A stretch of 64,000 bases of DNA from Candidatus Aminicenantota bacterium (GTDB lineage: Bacteria; Acidobacteriota; Aminicenantia; Aminicenantales; Saccharicenantaceae), in contig JAGNLW010000001.1 of the NCBI GenBank assembly GCA_017999365.1, positions 628,239-692,238 of the forward strand. Reading direction: 5' to 3'. The notes below the pieces were generated by a model. The model was not told where the DNA came from, searched no databases, and was given only the letters and a program-made list of their open reading frames with translations. A program made the translations under genes and the position numbers. Shown here in pieces: positions 28,394-37,518 of the stretch; within the stretch, counting starts at the first letter, position 1, and each line of letters begins with the position of its first letter.

Positions 28394-29326
28394 ATGGAAC
28401 GCGCGCGCTGGATAGTGCCCTTCGCCGTCCTCTCGGGGATAGGCGCTCTCGCCGGCCAGGAAGCTCCCCGGCCCGCCGCCGACACCTTCCAGCTCGGGCT
28501 CGTCCTGAAGTCGGCCCGCCAGTACTGCGCCCGTTTGGAAAAGGCGGCTCTCGACTTCATCTGTCTCGAGGAGGTCGCCGAAAGCCTCGATCCGGCCCGC
28601 GACCGCCGCGAACCGGGCGTGAAGACATCACCGCTGGACGCTTCGAACAACAACGGCACGACCTCATCGGGAGGCTTCACGGCGAGAGGCACCCAGGGAC
28701 GGCCGATGTCCTTCGACTCGCGCCCGGCGGCCAAGTTCGACAACACCTACATATACGACTACCAGTTCGTCAGACGCGTCGGCAAAGTCGAGGAGAAGCG
28801 CGCGCTCCTCGAAAGGAACGGGCGGAAGGCCGGTCCCAAGACGCCTGAGCCGCGGCTGATGGCCTTCCACTTCGCCGACATCTTGCTCGCCCCGGTCCAG
28901 ATGCTCGACGCGCGCTTCGAGGAATTCTACGTCTACCGCCTCCTCGGCCGGGAGAAGCTCGGGGATGACGACGCATGGGTCCTCGAAGTCGAGCCCCGTC
29001 TCACGGGCGTCTCCCGCTATCTCGGGGGGAAGATCTGGCTCAAGGTGGAGGATTCGAGCGTCCTGCGCATCGAGTGGGATCCGGAAACCTTCGGCAATTA
29101 CGAGACCATCCAGGCCCGGGCCCAGGCTTACAATGCCGCTCCCGAGGTCCGGTCCTGGACGGAATTCGGCGTGGTCAAGAACGGCCTGCGGTTCCCCAGC
29201 CTCGACGTCACCGAAGAAGCCTACCGGGACTCCGATGGGAAGCTCTTCGTCCGGTCGCGGACGGGCGTGCTCTACAGGGGCCACAAGTTCTTCACCGTCG
29301 AGACCCAGGCCGACTTCCAAAAGTGA
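28394..29326 (+). CDS. exported protein of unknown function
   Basis: 310 residues with an N-terminal signal peptide (MERARWIVPFAVLSGIGALAG). The C-terminal half contains GGKIWLKVEDSSVLRIEWDPETFGNYE and a long beta-rich stretch. This recalls LolA-like 'outer membrane lipoprotein-sorting' folds that bind lipid or lipoprotein, but the match is by style only. It is bracketed by an inverted pair of family A repeats and has its own promoter. No enzyme motif is visible. Confidence 0.7.
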   Translation: MERARWIVPFAVLSGIGALAGQEAPRPAADTFQLGLVLKSARQYCARLEKAALDFICLEEVAESLDPARDRREPGVKTSPLDASNNNGTTSSGGFTARGTQGRPMSFDSRPAAKFDNTYIYDYQFVRRVGKVEEKRALLERNGRKAGPKTPEPRLMAFHFADILLAPVQMLDARFEEFYVYRLLGREKLGDDDAWVLEVEPRLTGVSRYLGGKIWLKVEDSSVLRIEWDPETFGNYETIQARAQAYNAAPEVRSWTEFGVVKNGLRFPSLDVTEEAYRDSDGKLFVRSRTGVLYRGHKFFTVETQADFQK

Positions 29327-29330
29327 TCCC

Positions 29331-29387
29331 GGGGCCAGGTCTTTACATCTCCAGGGGGGAATCGGCATTTGTAAAGACCAGGTACCG
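29331..29387. repeat. family A palindromic repeat, copy A5 (reverse)
   Basis: GGGGCCAGGTCTTTACA on the left and TGTAAAGACCAGGTACC on the right. It begins 4 bases after the preceding stop and lies 46 bases before potA. Confidence 0.9.
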
Positions 29388-29432
29388 TCTTGGCTTGAAT
29401 TGGCGGGCGGTTTTTCCCATAATGGAGCGGCT

Positions 29433-30548
29433 TTGAGCAACGACTTCCTCGAGTTCCGCGGCGTCTCCAAGCGCTTCGGCGCCGTCAAGGCCGTCGACGG
29501 CGTCTCCCTCGGCCTGCGCAAGGGCGAGTTCTTCTCGCTCCTCGGCCCGAGCGGCTGCGGCAAGACGACCATGCTGCGCCTGGCCGCGGGCTTCGAGGAG
29601 CCCGACGCCGGCCGCGTCCTGCTCGACGGCCGCGACATCACCGACCTGCCGCCCGACAAGCGCAAGGTCAACACGATCTTCCAGAGCTACGCCCTCTTCC
29701 CCCACCTGACCGTCCGCGACAACATCGCCTTCGGCCTGACCGTGGCCAAGCGCCCCAAGGCCGAGATCCGGGCCGAGGTCGACCGCATGCTCGCGCTCAT
29801 CCGCATGGCGGACCAGGCCGCCAAGAAGCCGGACCAGCTCTCCGGCGGCCAGAAACAGCGCGTCGCCGTGGCCCGGGCCCTGATCAACAAGCCCGACGTC
29901 CTCCTGCTCGACGAGCCCCTGGCCGCCCTCGACCTCAAGCTCCGCCAGACCGTGCTCATGGAGCTCGACCTCATCCACGACGAGGTCGGCATCACCTTCC
30001 TCTACGTCACCCACGACCAGGCCGAGGCCATGAGCCTGAGCGACCGCATCGCCGTCATGGACGGCGGGCGCATCGCCCAGATCGGCACGCCGGCCGAGAT
30101 CTACGAGTCGCCCCGGACGGGCTTCGTGGCCGCCTTCATCGGCGACACGAACTTCCTCGAGGGCCGGGTCGTCGACCGCCGCGAGCGCGACTACTGCCGC
30201 GTCGCCGTCGAGGGCTGGCCCCTCCTCACCTGCTACAACGACCGGGACATGCCGGCCGGCCAGCCGGTCACCCTGAGCGTCCGGCCGGAGAAGGTCCATA
30301 TCTCGCACGACCGGCCCGCCGACAAGCCCCTCCACAACGTCCTCGAGGCCGTCGTCGAAGACGTCATCTACCTCGGCGCCAACACCAAATACTGGGTCCG
30401 GGCCGGCGGCGCCCGCGTCCAGGTCCTGCGCCAGCACGACCGCTACTTCCTGGACGAGAAGCCCATCCGCTGGAACGATCCCTGCTGGATCCGCTGGCAC
30501 GCCGACGACGGCTTCATGCTCGACCGCGTCCGCGGGAACGGGGATTAG
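29433..30548 (+). CDS. potA: polyamine ABC transporter ATPase
   Basis: A 371-residue ABC ATPase of the PotA/spermidine-putrescine type. Walker [11 protein letters not shown]-loop [14 protein letters not shown], signature [15 protein letters not shown], Walker [13 protein letters not shown] and switch His in YVTHDQ are all intact. A C-terminal TOBE domain follows ([11 protein letters not shown]). No in-frame ATG lies nearby; the start is a TTG at 29433 (SNDFLEF follows), with GGAG 6 bases upstream. It is first in potABC, with potD just downstream. Confidence 0.93.
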   Translation: MSNDFLEFRGVSKRFGAVKAVDGVSLGLRKGEFFSLLGPSGCGKTTMLRLAAGFEEPDAGRVLLDGRDITDLPPDKRKVNTIFQSYALFPHLTVRDNIAFGLTVAKRPKAEIRAEVDRMLALIRMADQAAKKPDQLSGGQKQRVAVARALINKPDVLLLDEPLAALDLKLRQTVLMELDLIHDEVGITFLYVTHDQAEAMSLSDRIAVMDGGRIAQIGTPAEIYESPRTGFVAAFIGDTNFLEGRVVDRRERDYCRVAVEGWPLLTCYNDRDMPAGQPVTLSVRPEKVHISHDRPADKPLHNVLEAVVEDVIYLGANTKYWVRAGGARVQVLRQHDRYFLDEKPIRWNDPCWIRWHADDGFMLDRVRGNGD

Positions 30549-30552
30549 GGCG

Positions 30553-31446
30553 TTGGACGCGACGCCCGGCTCCCGCCGCCGGCGCGACCGCCGGACCGAA
30601 GGACTCCTGACCCTGCCCACGTTCGCCGGCCTGACCCTCCTCGTCGTCCTGCCGACCCTGCTCGTCTTCGGCATCGCCCTCCGGCCGGCGACACCCTACG
30701 GCGGCATCGGCCCGGGCTGGACGCTCGACAACGTCCGCGCCCTGGCCTCGCCGGGCACGCTCGAGGTCGCCTGGCGGACGCTCTGGATGAGCGTCCTGAC
30801 GACCGTCCTCTGCCTGGCCCTGGCCCTGCCCGCCGGCTACACCATCGCCCGGGCCCCCGCGCGATGGCGCGACCGCCTGCTGCTCCTCGTCGTCGTGCCG
30901 TTCTGGACGAGCTTCCTCGTCCGCGTCTTCGCCTGGAAGTCCCTCCTCCATCCCGAGGGCCCCCTCAAGAAGGCCCTCGAGGCCATCGGCCTCGTCGATC
31001 CCGCCTCGACCCTCCTTTACCACCCCTCGGCCGTAGTCCTGGTCATGGTCTACACCTTCCTCCCGTTCACCATCCTGCCCATCTACGCCGCGGCCGAGAA
31101 GTTCGACTTTCGGCTCGTCGAGGCCGCCCGCGACCTCGGCGCCCGGCCTTTCGCGGCCTTCCGCCGGGTCTTCCTGCCCGGCATCCGGCGGGGCGTCCTG
31201 ACGGCCGTCCTGGTCGTCCTCATCCCGGCCCTGGGCTCCTACATCATCCCCGACCTCGTCGGCGGCCCGGGGAGCGAGATGCTGGGCAACAAGATCGCCC
31301 AGCGCGTCTTCACCGACCGCAACCTGCCCCAGGCCGCGGCCCTGTCGGCCGTCCTCATCCTGGCCGTCATGGCCCCCCTCCTGGCCGTGCTGGCCCTGCA
31401 GCGGAAGAACCGCCGCTCCGACATCGTCATCGGGGAGGCGCCGTGA
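30553..31446 (+). CDS. potB: polyamine ABC transporter permease
   Basis: A 297-residue permease with about six helices and the EAA loop EAARDLGARPFAAFRRVFLP that contacts the ATPase. It begins with TTG at 30553, 5 bases after the potA stop, and its stop overlaps the potC start (GTGA). PDLVGGPGSEMLGNKI in the second half is characteristic of PotB-like proteins. Confidence 0.92.
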   Translation: MDATPGSRRRRDRRTEGLLTLPTFAGLTLLVVLPTLLVFGIALRPATPYGGIGPGWTLDNVRALASPGTLEVAWRTLWMSVLTTVLCLALALPAGYTIARAPARWRDRLLLLVVVPFWTSFLVRVFAWKSLLHPEGPLKKALEAIGLVDPASTLLYHPSAVVLVMVYTFLPFTILPIYAAAEKFDFRLVEAARDLGARPFAAFRRVFLPGIRRGVLTAVLVVLIPALGSYIIPDLVGGPGSEMLGNKIAQRVFTDRNLPQAAALSAVLILAVMAPLLAVLALQRKNRRSDIVIGEAP

Positions 31447-32237
31447 GGCGGAGCCGCCTGCCCATCGCCGTCACCGGGCTCGTCCTGGCCTTCTTCTACC
31501 TGCCCATCCTCATCCTCGTCGCCAATTCCTTCAACCCGGCCCGCTTCTCCGGGGGCTGGCAGGGCTTCTCCTTCGTCTGGTACGAGCGGCTGTTCGCCTC
31601 GCCCGAGATCTGGCAGGCCCTGAGGACGACACTCGTCATCGCCGTCTCGGTCACGGCCGTCTCGGTCGTCCTGGGCACGGCGGCGGCCTTCGCCCTCCAT
31701 CGCTACGCTTCGACCCGGCTCCAGCGCGTCCACTACGCCCTCGTCTACACGCCCCTCGTCGTGCCCGAGATCCTCATGGGCATCAGCCTGCTCATGGCTT
31801 TCGTCGCCGCCGGCGTGCCGCTCGGCCTGTTCACCATCTTCCTGGCCCACGTCACGTTCTGCGTCAGCTACGTGGCCATGACCGTCCTCGGCCGCCTGCA
31901 GGACTTCGACTTCACGGTCCTCGAGGCCGCCCGCGACCTCGGCGCCGGCCCGTGGCAGAGCGTGCGACGGGTCCTCCTGCCCCTGCTCATGCCCGGCATC
32001 GTCGCCGGCGGCCTGCTGGCCTTCACGCTGTCGGTCGACGACTTCGTCATCACCTTCTTCGTGGCCGGACCGGGCTCGACGACGCTGCCCCTGCGCATCT
32101 ACAGCATGATCAAGTTCGGGGCCCCGCCGCTCGTCAACGCCCTGTCGACGATCCTGCTCGCCGTCACGCTGACGGCCGTCGTCGTCAGCCGGCGGCTGAC
32201 GGAGAGGCGGAGCGGGCCGGGGCCATCGCTGCCCTGA
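31443..32237 (+). CDS. potC: polyamine ABC transporter permease
   Basis: A 264-residue permease with six helices, a PotC-like start (LPIAVTGLVLAFFYLPILIL, then NSFNPARFSGGW), the EAA motif EAARDLGAGPWQSVRRVLLP and VDDFVITFFVAGPGSTTLP. The GTG start at 31443 overlaps the potB stop, so translation is coupled. An upstream ORF reading in the same frame runs antiparallel to no other gene and is only an extension into potB. Confidence 0.92.
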   Translation: MRRSRLPIAVTGLVLAFFYLPILILVANSFNPARFSGGWQGFSFVWYERLFASPEIWQALRTTLVIAVSVTAVSVVLGTAAAFALHRYASTRLQRVHYALVYTPLVVPEILMGISLLMAFVAAGVPLGLFTIFLAHVTFCVSYVAMTVLGRLQDFDFTVLEAARDLGAGPWQSVRRVLLPLLMPGIVAGGLLAFTLSVDDFVITFFVAGPGSTTLPLRIYSMIKFGAPPLVNALSTILLAVTLTAVVVSRRLTERRSGPGPSLP

Positions 32238-32286
32238 CCGGGCCGCCCCCCCGCGCTCGATCGCCCGCATACGCGCGCTCCGCCAG

Positions 32287-32315
32287 TTGAAAAGCCCGCC
32301 CAACTGGATTATAAG
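32287..32315 (+). promoter_or_regulatory. promoter ahead of potD
   Basis: TTGAAA (32287-32292), a 17-base spacer, TATAAG (32310-32315). It could let the binding-protein gene be transcribed at a higher level than potABC. Confidence 0.5.
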
Positions 32316-32336
32316 GAGTGCTTCAGGAGCCGCCCG

Positions 32337-33400
32337 ATGACACGACGAACGACCGCCCGGACGCCGCTCGCCGCCGGCCTGGCCCTCGCGCTCGCGGCCG
32401 CTTCCATCGCCGGCGCCGCCGCCTGCGGCCGGGCCGCCCCGTGCTGCAGGTCTACACCTGGTCGGATTACATCAAGCCGGCCCTCGTCGCGCGGTTCGAA
32501 CGCGAGCGGGGCTGCCGCGTCGTCATGGACACCTTCGAGTCGAACGAGGCCATGTACGCCAAGCTCAAGGCCGGGGCCACGGGCTACGACCTCCTGACCC
32601 CCTCGAGCTACATGGTCAGCCTGATGCACGCCCAGGGCATGCTGCGGCCCCTCGACCACGCCCTCCTCCCCAACCTCGTCCACGTCGATCCCAAGTGGCT
32701 GGCCCTGGCCGTCGACAAGGCCATGGACCACTCGGTCCCCTACATGCTCGTCGTCAGCGGCATCGCCTACCTCGAGGGGCGGGTCGCGGACGTCGTCCCG
32801 TCCTGGCGGATGTTCGGCCGCGAGGACCTGCGCGGGCGCGTGACGATGTTCAACGACATGCGCGAGACGATCGGGGCGGCGCTGAAGACCCTGGGCTACA
32901 GCATCAATTCGACCCGCGCCGCCGAGCTGGCCGAGGCCGAGACGCTCCTGCTCGAATGGAAGAAGAACCTGGCCAAGTACGACAACGAGCAGTACAAGAT
33001 CGGCCTGGCCTCGGGCGAGTTCCTGCTCGTCCACGCCTGGAACGGCGACGTCTTCCAGGTCCGCCGCGAGAGGCCCGAAGTCCGCTTCTTCGTGCCCGAG
33101 GAAGGGACGATCATCTCCTGCGACGACCTGGTCGTCCCGGCCGACGCCCGCGAGCCGGAGCTGGCCCACGCTTTCATCGACTTCCTCCACGACCCGGCCG
33201 TGGCCGCCGAGAACACGGAATTCATCTGGTACCTCTGCCCCAACAAGGACTCCTATCCGCTACTCCCTGCGGCCATACGCGAAGACCCGGGCATCTTCCT
33301 GTCGCCGGAGCTGCGGGCCAAGAGCGAGATGATCGCCGACATCGGCGCCGCCAACGCCCTCTACATCGCGGTCTGGGACCGCCTCAAGTCCTCCCGCTGA
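32337..33400 (+). pseudogene. potD: polyamine-binding lipoprotein with a frameshift after the signal peptide
   Basis: The signal peptide MTRRTTARTPLAAGLALALA with lipobox IAGAAAC reads in one frame from ATG 32337 (AGGAG 7 bases upstream). The mature PotD-like domain, from VLQVYTWSDYIKPALVARFE to the end, reads in the -1 frame. One extra C in the C4 run at 32437-32440 would join them as ...ACGRAAPVLQVYTW, which is the expected lipoprotein. The mature part is otherwise intact, about 320 residues, with segments such as KAGATGYDLLTPSSYMVS and DDLVVPADAREPELAHAFIDF. Either the base was lost in sequencing or assembly, or the gene is truly broken or needs frameshifting. Function: captures spermidine, putrescine or a similar cation for PotABC. 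Confidence 0.85.
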
Positions 33401-33418
33401 CCCCACGGAAGGGGCCGC

Positions 33419-34741
33419 TCAGACGCGGGCGCCCGAGCGCCGCAGGGCGAGGGCGCCGCGCCGGAAGGCGACGTTGACGGCCAGGTTGACGGCCAGGACG
33501 CGCGTCCGGGTGTAGGCCCAGGCCCGGGCGACCCGGCCGGCGATGCGCGGCCAGGCGCTGAACCTCTCCCGGACCCTCAGGTAGCCCTCGAACAGCTCCT
33601 CCCGGCTCATCCGCCGGGGCTCGAAGCAGACGTGGTTGGTCAGGTAGCGGCTCCAGTCCCTCTCGACGATGCGGCCCTCGGCCTCGAGCCGGGCCCGCAG
33701 GGGCGTCCCGGGATAGGGCACGAGGATGTTGATCTGGGCCGCGTCGACACGGCTGTCGAGAGCGAAGGCCAGGGTCCGGTCGAAGACCGATGCGTCGTCG
33801 CCGTCGAAGCCGAACATGAACCCGCCGATGACGCTGATGCCGCGCCCGTGGAGCCGGCGGACGGCCTCGCGGTAGAGCGCGGCCCGCGACCCGGAGCGGG
33901 CCGCCTTGGCCACGTTGGCCGGGAGGTCGAGGGACTCGAAGCCGACGAAGACCCCGGTGCAGCCGCTGCGGGCCATGAGGTCCATCATCTCCGGGTCCTT
34001 GGAAACGTTCCAAGAGGCGTTGCCGACCCAGGTCTTGCGGAGCGGGATGAGGCGCTCGAACAGGGACTTGAAGCAGTCGTTCCGCTGGGCGACATTGTCG
34101 TCGTTGAGGACGAAGATCCGCCCGTCGAGCCCGGCCACCTCGGCCACGACCTCCTCGACCGGCCGGAAGCGGGTGCCGCGCCCGAGCAGGGCCGTCATCG
34201 AGCAGAACTCGCACTCGAACGGGCAGCCGCGCGTCGCCTGGACGGTGTTGACCGTGATATAGTCGCGGGCCCGCAGGAGGTCCCTGCGGGGAACGGGCAG
34301 GCCGCGGAGCGGCGCTTCGTTCGTCGACCGGTAGAACTTGCGCAGCCGGCCCGCCTCGAGATCGGCGATGAGGCGCGGCCAGGTGTCCTCGGCCTCGCCG
34401 ACGACGACCGCGTCGGCCTCGGCGGCCGCCTCCTCCGGGCAGGCCGTGGCGTGGATGCCGCCGATGACGACGGGGACGCCGCGGGCCCGGTAGGCCTTGG
34501 CGATCTCGTAGCCGCGCCCGGCGTTGGGCGTCAGGACCGAGATCCCGACGAGGTCGGTCCGCGCGTTGTCGTCGAGTTCTTCGCGCTCGTCGTCGACGAT
34601 GGTCAGTTCGTGCCCCGGGGGCGTCAGGGCGGCGACCGTCGTCAGCCCCAGCCCCGGATAGCGATGGGACCGGGCCTGCCGGGGCCGTCGCCCCTGCGAG
34701 GCCCGCCGTCGCGACGAGGGGTAGATCAGCCGGATGTCCAT
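33419..34741 (-). CDS. B12-binding radical SAM protein
   Basis: A 440-residue enzyme with an N-terminal cobalamin-binding Rossmann domain (about residues 1-140, with GLGLTTVAALTP and DLVGISVLTPNAGRGYEIA). The radical SAM domain's cluster motif CPFECEFC lies near residue 170. GCTGVFVGFESLD and FMFGFDGDDASVF are typical of the B12/radical-SAM (BchE/HpnJ-like) group, and the tail resembles members involved in lipid or cofactor modification. The ORF is open to 34789, but MDIRLIYPSS at 34741, after GAGGGCGAG, is preferred. The reaction is unknown. Confidence 0.88.
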   Translation of the reverse strand: MDIRLIYPSSRRRASQGRRPRQARSHRYPGLGLTTVAALTPPGHELTIVDDEREELDDNARTDLVGISVLTPNAGRGYEIAKAYRARGVPVVIGGIHATACPEEAAAEADAVVVGEAEDTWPRLIADLEAGRLRKFYRSTNEAPLRGLPVPRRDLLRARDYITVNTVQATRGCPFECEFCSMTALLGRGTRFRPVEEVVAEVAGLDGRIFVLNDDNVAQRNDCFKSLFERLIPLRKTWVGNASWNVSKDPEMMDLMARSGCTGVFVGFESLDLPANVAKAARSGSRAALYREAVRRLHGRGISVIGGFMFGFDGDDASVFDRTLAFALDSRVDAAQINILVPYPGTPLRARLEAEGRIVERDWSRYLTNHVCFEPRRMSREELFEGYLRVRERFSAWPRIAGRVARAWAYTRTRVLAVNLAVNVAFRRGALALRRSGARV

Positions 34742-34815
34742 CTCGCCCTCCCCCCTCACGATAGCGGGAGGCCCCGGGCGAGTTGTCAACGGCCTGTCAA
34801 AATTGAATTAAAAAG

Positions 34816-34844
34816 GGGGACACGTACCCGAAGTACATGTCCCC
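34816..34844. repeat. family C palindrome, copy C2
   Basis: GGGGACACGTAC and GTACATGTCCCC arms with one mismatch. It ends 4 bases from the stop codon of the RhaT-sialidase-cyclophilin gene. Confidence 0.88.
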
Positions 34845-34847
34845 GAA

Positions 34848-37382
34848 TTACTCGATGCGGGCGCGGCGGATGACGACGGGCTCGAGCGGCTTGTGCATGG
34901 CCATCTTGTTGCCCGGCCCCTCCCAGCGCTCCTCGACCGGGACCCCGGCGATGCGTTCGAGGACCTCGGCACCCTCGACGAGCTGGCCGAAGACCGTGTA
35001 CCGGCCGTCGAGGTGCGGCCGGGGCGCGACGCAGACGTAGATCTCGGAATCGCCGCTCCATTCGTCACCGACGCGGCCCAGGCCCAGGGTCCCGAACAGG
35101 TGGGGCCGGGCGTTGAACTCGGGGGGCAGCGCCGCGGCGTCGCCGCCGCCGGCCTGGATGACGTGGCCCTTGACGACCCGGTAGAAGTCCTTGCCGTCGT
35201 AGAAACCGGCCCTGACGAGCCGCTCGAACTGGGCGACCGTCTTCGGCGCGTCGGCCCCGAAAAGTTCGAAGCGCAGGGTCCCCAGCGACGTCTCCAGGAC
35301 GCATACGGCCGCGCCGGCGGCCGGCGACACGGACAGGGCCTCGGGATCGACGACGGCGTGCCTGATCGTCCGCCTTTTCCAGGTATAGGTGACATGGAGG
35401 AGCCCGTCCTGCCCCTGGATGACCGCCGGGTAGGAGAACTCCGTGCCCTCCGCCTCCTCGAGCGTCATGGCCCTCCTCCAGCGTTCTCCGTCGGCGGAGA
35501 CGGCCACGGCGAGCGCGCCCCGGCCTTCCGTGACGGGATTGTAAACGAGGACGCGGCGCCCGTCGCGGAGCGACACGGCGTCGATCCCGGAGTTCGGATT
35601 GGGAAAAACGGTCGGAACGGGCGCGGACCAGGTCGCGCCGCCGTCCCCGCTGCGGGCCTCGTAGACGCGCCCGGCATCGCTTCTCATCAGGGCGGCGACG
35701 GCCCGTCCGCCGTCTCCCAGGAGGGCCGGCTGGATGAGCCCGGGAGTTCCGGCGCCGCCGAGCGGCTCGGTCCGGCTCCAGCCATCGCGGTTCGCCCCGC
35801 CGTCCCGAATCGTCTCGAAATGGACGCGCCAGCCGCCACTCTCCGTGGAGCTGCCGCAGAGGAGGGACCCGTCGGCCATCCGGAGCGGACGGTTCTTGGC
35901 CGGCCCGAGGAAGCCGGCGGGGAGCTCCTCCGGATCGCCCCAGGTCCGGCCCTCGTCCGTGGAGCGCACGAGCAGGCCCCGCCACGCGGCGGGCGAGGGC
36001 CCCGACTTGTAGAAGAGCCACAGCGGCCCGCCCTCCGGCCGGCACAGCACGGGATTCCAGCAGGGCTCCCGCCGGCCTTGGGCGTCGAGGCCCCGGGCGA
36101 TCTCGACCGGCGCCGTCCAGCCCGCGCCTTCGCGCCGGGAGAACCAGATGCCCACGTCCGGGGCCCCCTCGGCGGAGCCCGCGAACCAGGCGGCTGCGAG
36201 CCCGGAGGGAGTTTCGACGACCGTCGACGCGTGGCACGCGGCGAACGTTCCCTCGGGGAAGATGTCCTCGACCGGAACGACGGCCGGGGCCGGCGCGTCC
36301 GTCTCCGGCCCCGCCGACGCGGCCCGGGCAGCCATGTAGTTGCCCGCGCCGACGACGACCGTCGACAGGATGAGGACGGCGATGCCGGCCACGACCAGCC
36401 GCCGCGTCGGCCTTCCCGTCCCCTTCCATTCATGGAAGAAGATCCCCCACAGGCTGCTGAAGGTGATGATGAAGGCCATGTGGATGGTCCAGCTCGAGAA
36501 GTCGTAGCGGCCCATCTGGGTCGTGCCCATGCCGTAGAAGAAGAACTGGAAGTACCAGGTCGTCCCGGCCAGGGCGGACCAGACGTAGTTGGAGAGGAGC
36601 GAGGGGGCGGCCTCGGCCTGACGCACCCGGCCGTAGTCCCGCCACGACCGGTTCTTGAAGCTCAGCGCGGCGCACCAGACGGCGTTGGTCGTGAAGCCTC
36701 CGAGCAGGGCCACGATCATGACCGGGAAGTTCTGGAAGATCGGACGCGCCCCGGCCGTCACGGCCGCCTCGGCGATGGGCTTGCCGGCCGCGAAGGCGAA
36801 GGCCATGCACGAGCTCATGATGCCCGCGAACACGGCCACCCAGGCGCCCTTGACGAAGTCGAACTCGGCGATGGAGGCCTTCTTCTCGGCGTCCGAGAGC
36901 TCCTTCTCCTTCCTCATGCCGGCCCGCCCGCACATGGCGATGCCCGTCAGGCAGACCGCGATGCCCAGGATGACGACGATCCCGGAGGTCGTCGAGACGA
37001 GGGCGGCGATCCGCCCCTCGAAGACGGGCGGCACGAGCGTCCCGAAGACGGCGCAGAAGCCGAGCGACAGGGCCATGCCCAGCGACAGCCCCAGGTAGCG
37101 CATGCTCAATCCGAAGGTCAGCCCGCCGATCCCCCACAGGACGCCGAAGAGATACGTCCACAAGAGCGTCTTCCCCGACGCGGACCCGAGCACGTCGAGC
37201 AGATCGGGGCACGTCAGCAGGCCCACGACCCAGGGTACGACGATCCAGCTGAAGGTCCCGCCGACGAGCCAGTAGACCTCCCAGGCCCAGCCGCGGACGT
37301 TCTTGTAGGGGATGTAGAAGCTGCCGGCCGCGAAGCCGCCGAGGGCGTGGAGGAAGACACCGAGGAAGGGATTGGGGTTCAT
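34848..37382 (-). CDS. triple fusion: RhaT-type sugar symporter, sialidase-like propeller, cyclophilin
   Basis: One uninterrupted 844-residue frame. Residues 1 to about 350 carry ten hydrophobic helices and match the L-rhamnose/H+ symporter RhaT (NPFLGVFLHALGGFAAGSFY, FGLSMRYLGLSLGMALSLGF, SLLSNYVWSALAGTTWYFQF). Residues about 365-680 form a BNR propeller with GPDVGIWFSRREG-like strands and Asp boxes DEGRTW and DGGATW. Residues about 693-844 are a cyclophilin-type prolyl isomerase (LETSLGTLRFELF, GFYDGKDFYRVVKGHVIQ, GRYTVFGQLVEG). The three parts are normally separate proteins. A good promoter and GGAGG upstream of MNPNPF support the start. Transport plus extracellular sugar processing is the natural inference if the C-terminus faces the periplasm. 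Confidence 0.88.
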   Translation of the reverse strand: MNPNPFLGVFLHALGGFAAGSFYIPYKNVRGWAWEVYWLVGGTFSWIVVPWVVGLLTCPDLLDVLGSASGKTLLWTYLFGVLWGIGGLTFGLSMRYLGLSLGMALSLGFCAVFGTLVPPVFEGRIAALVSTTSGIVVILGIAVCLTGIAMCGRAGMRKEKELSDAEKKASIAEFDFVKGAWVAVFAGIMSSCMAFAFAAGKPIAEAAVTAGARPIFQNFPVMIVALLGGFTTNAVWCAALSFKNRSWRDYGRVRQAEAAPSLLSNYVWSALAGTTWYFQFFFYGMGTTQMGRYDFSSWTIHMAFIITFSSLWGIFFHEWKGTGRPTRRLVVAGIAVLILSTVVVGAGNYMAARAASAGPETDAPAPAVVPVEDIFPEGTFAACHASTVVETPSGLAAAWFAGSAEGAPDVGIWFSRREGAGWTAPVEIARGLDAQGRREPCWNPVLCRPEGGPLWLFYKSGPSPAAWRGLLVRSTDEGRTWGDPEELPAGFLGPAKNRPLRMADGSLLCGSSTESGGWRVHFETIRDGGANRDGWSRTEPLGGAGTPGLIQPALLGDGGRAVAALMRSDAGRVYEARSGDGGATWSAPVPTVFPNPNSGIDAVSLRDGRRVLVYNPVTEGRGALAVAVSADGERWRRAMTLEEAEGTEFSYPAVIQGQDGLLHVTYTWKRRTIRHAVVDPEALSVSPAAGAAVCVLETSLGTLRFELFGADAPKTVAQFERLVRAGFYDGKDFYRVVKGHVIQAGGGDAAALPPEFNARPHLFGTLGLGRVGDEWSGDSEIYVCVAPRPHLDGRYTVFGQLVEGAEVLERIAGVPVEERWEGPGNKMAMHKPLEPVVIRRARIE

Positions 37383-37402
37383 CAGGCCTCCATGAGTCCC
37401 GG

Positions 37403-37431
37403 AGTCTATCGCCCGTCCCGGCGCGTGTCAA
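37403..37431 (-). promoter_or_regulatory. promoter of the RhaT fusion gene
   Basis: Minus strand: TTGACA (37431-37426), a 17-base spacer, TAGACT (37408-37403), 20 bases before the start. Confidence 0.6.
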
Positions 37432-37470
37432 CACGGCCCGGCGAGGCCCGGGTTGCCGGCGGGAACGTGT

Positions 37471-37499
37471 TTGACCCTCCCGTCCTTTTTTAATAGCAT
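37471..37499 (+). promoter_or_regulatory. possible promoter of the peptide-transport operon
   Basis: TTGACC (37471-37476), a 17-base spacer and TAGCAT (37494-37499), divergent from the RhaT promoter. The -10 match is modest. Confidence 0.35.
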
Positions 37500-37518
37500 A
37501 CCCGCGAAAGGCGGCGCC

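Noticed and set aside
28965..29432. Upstream extension of potA by 156 residues
   Set aside because: It runs through the 3' end of another gene and through repeat A5; the TTG with GGAG upstream fits PotA length.
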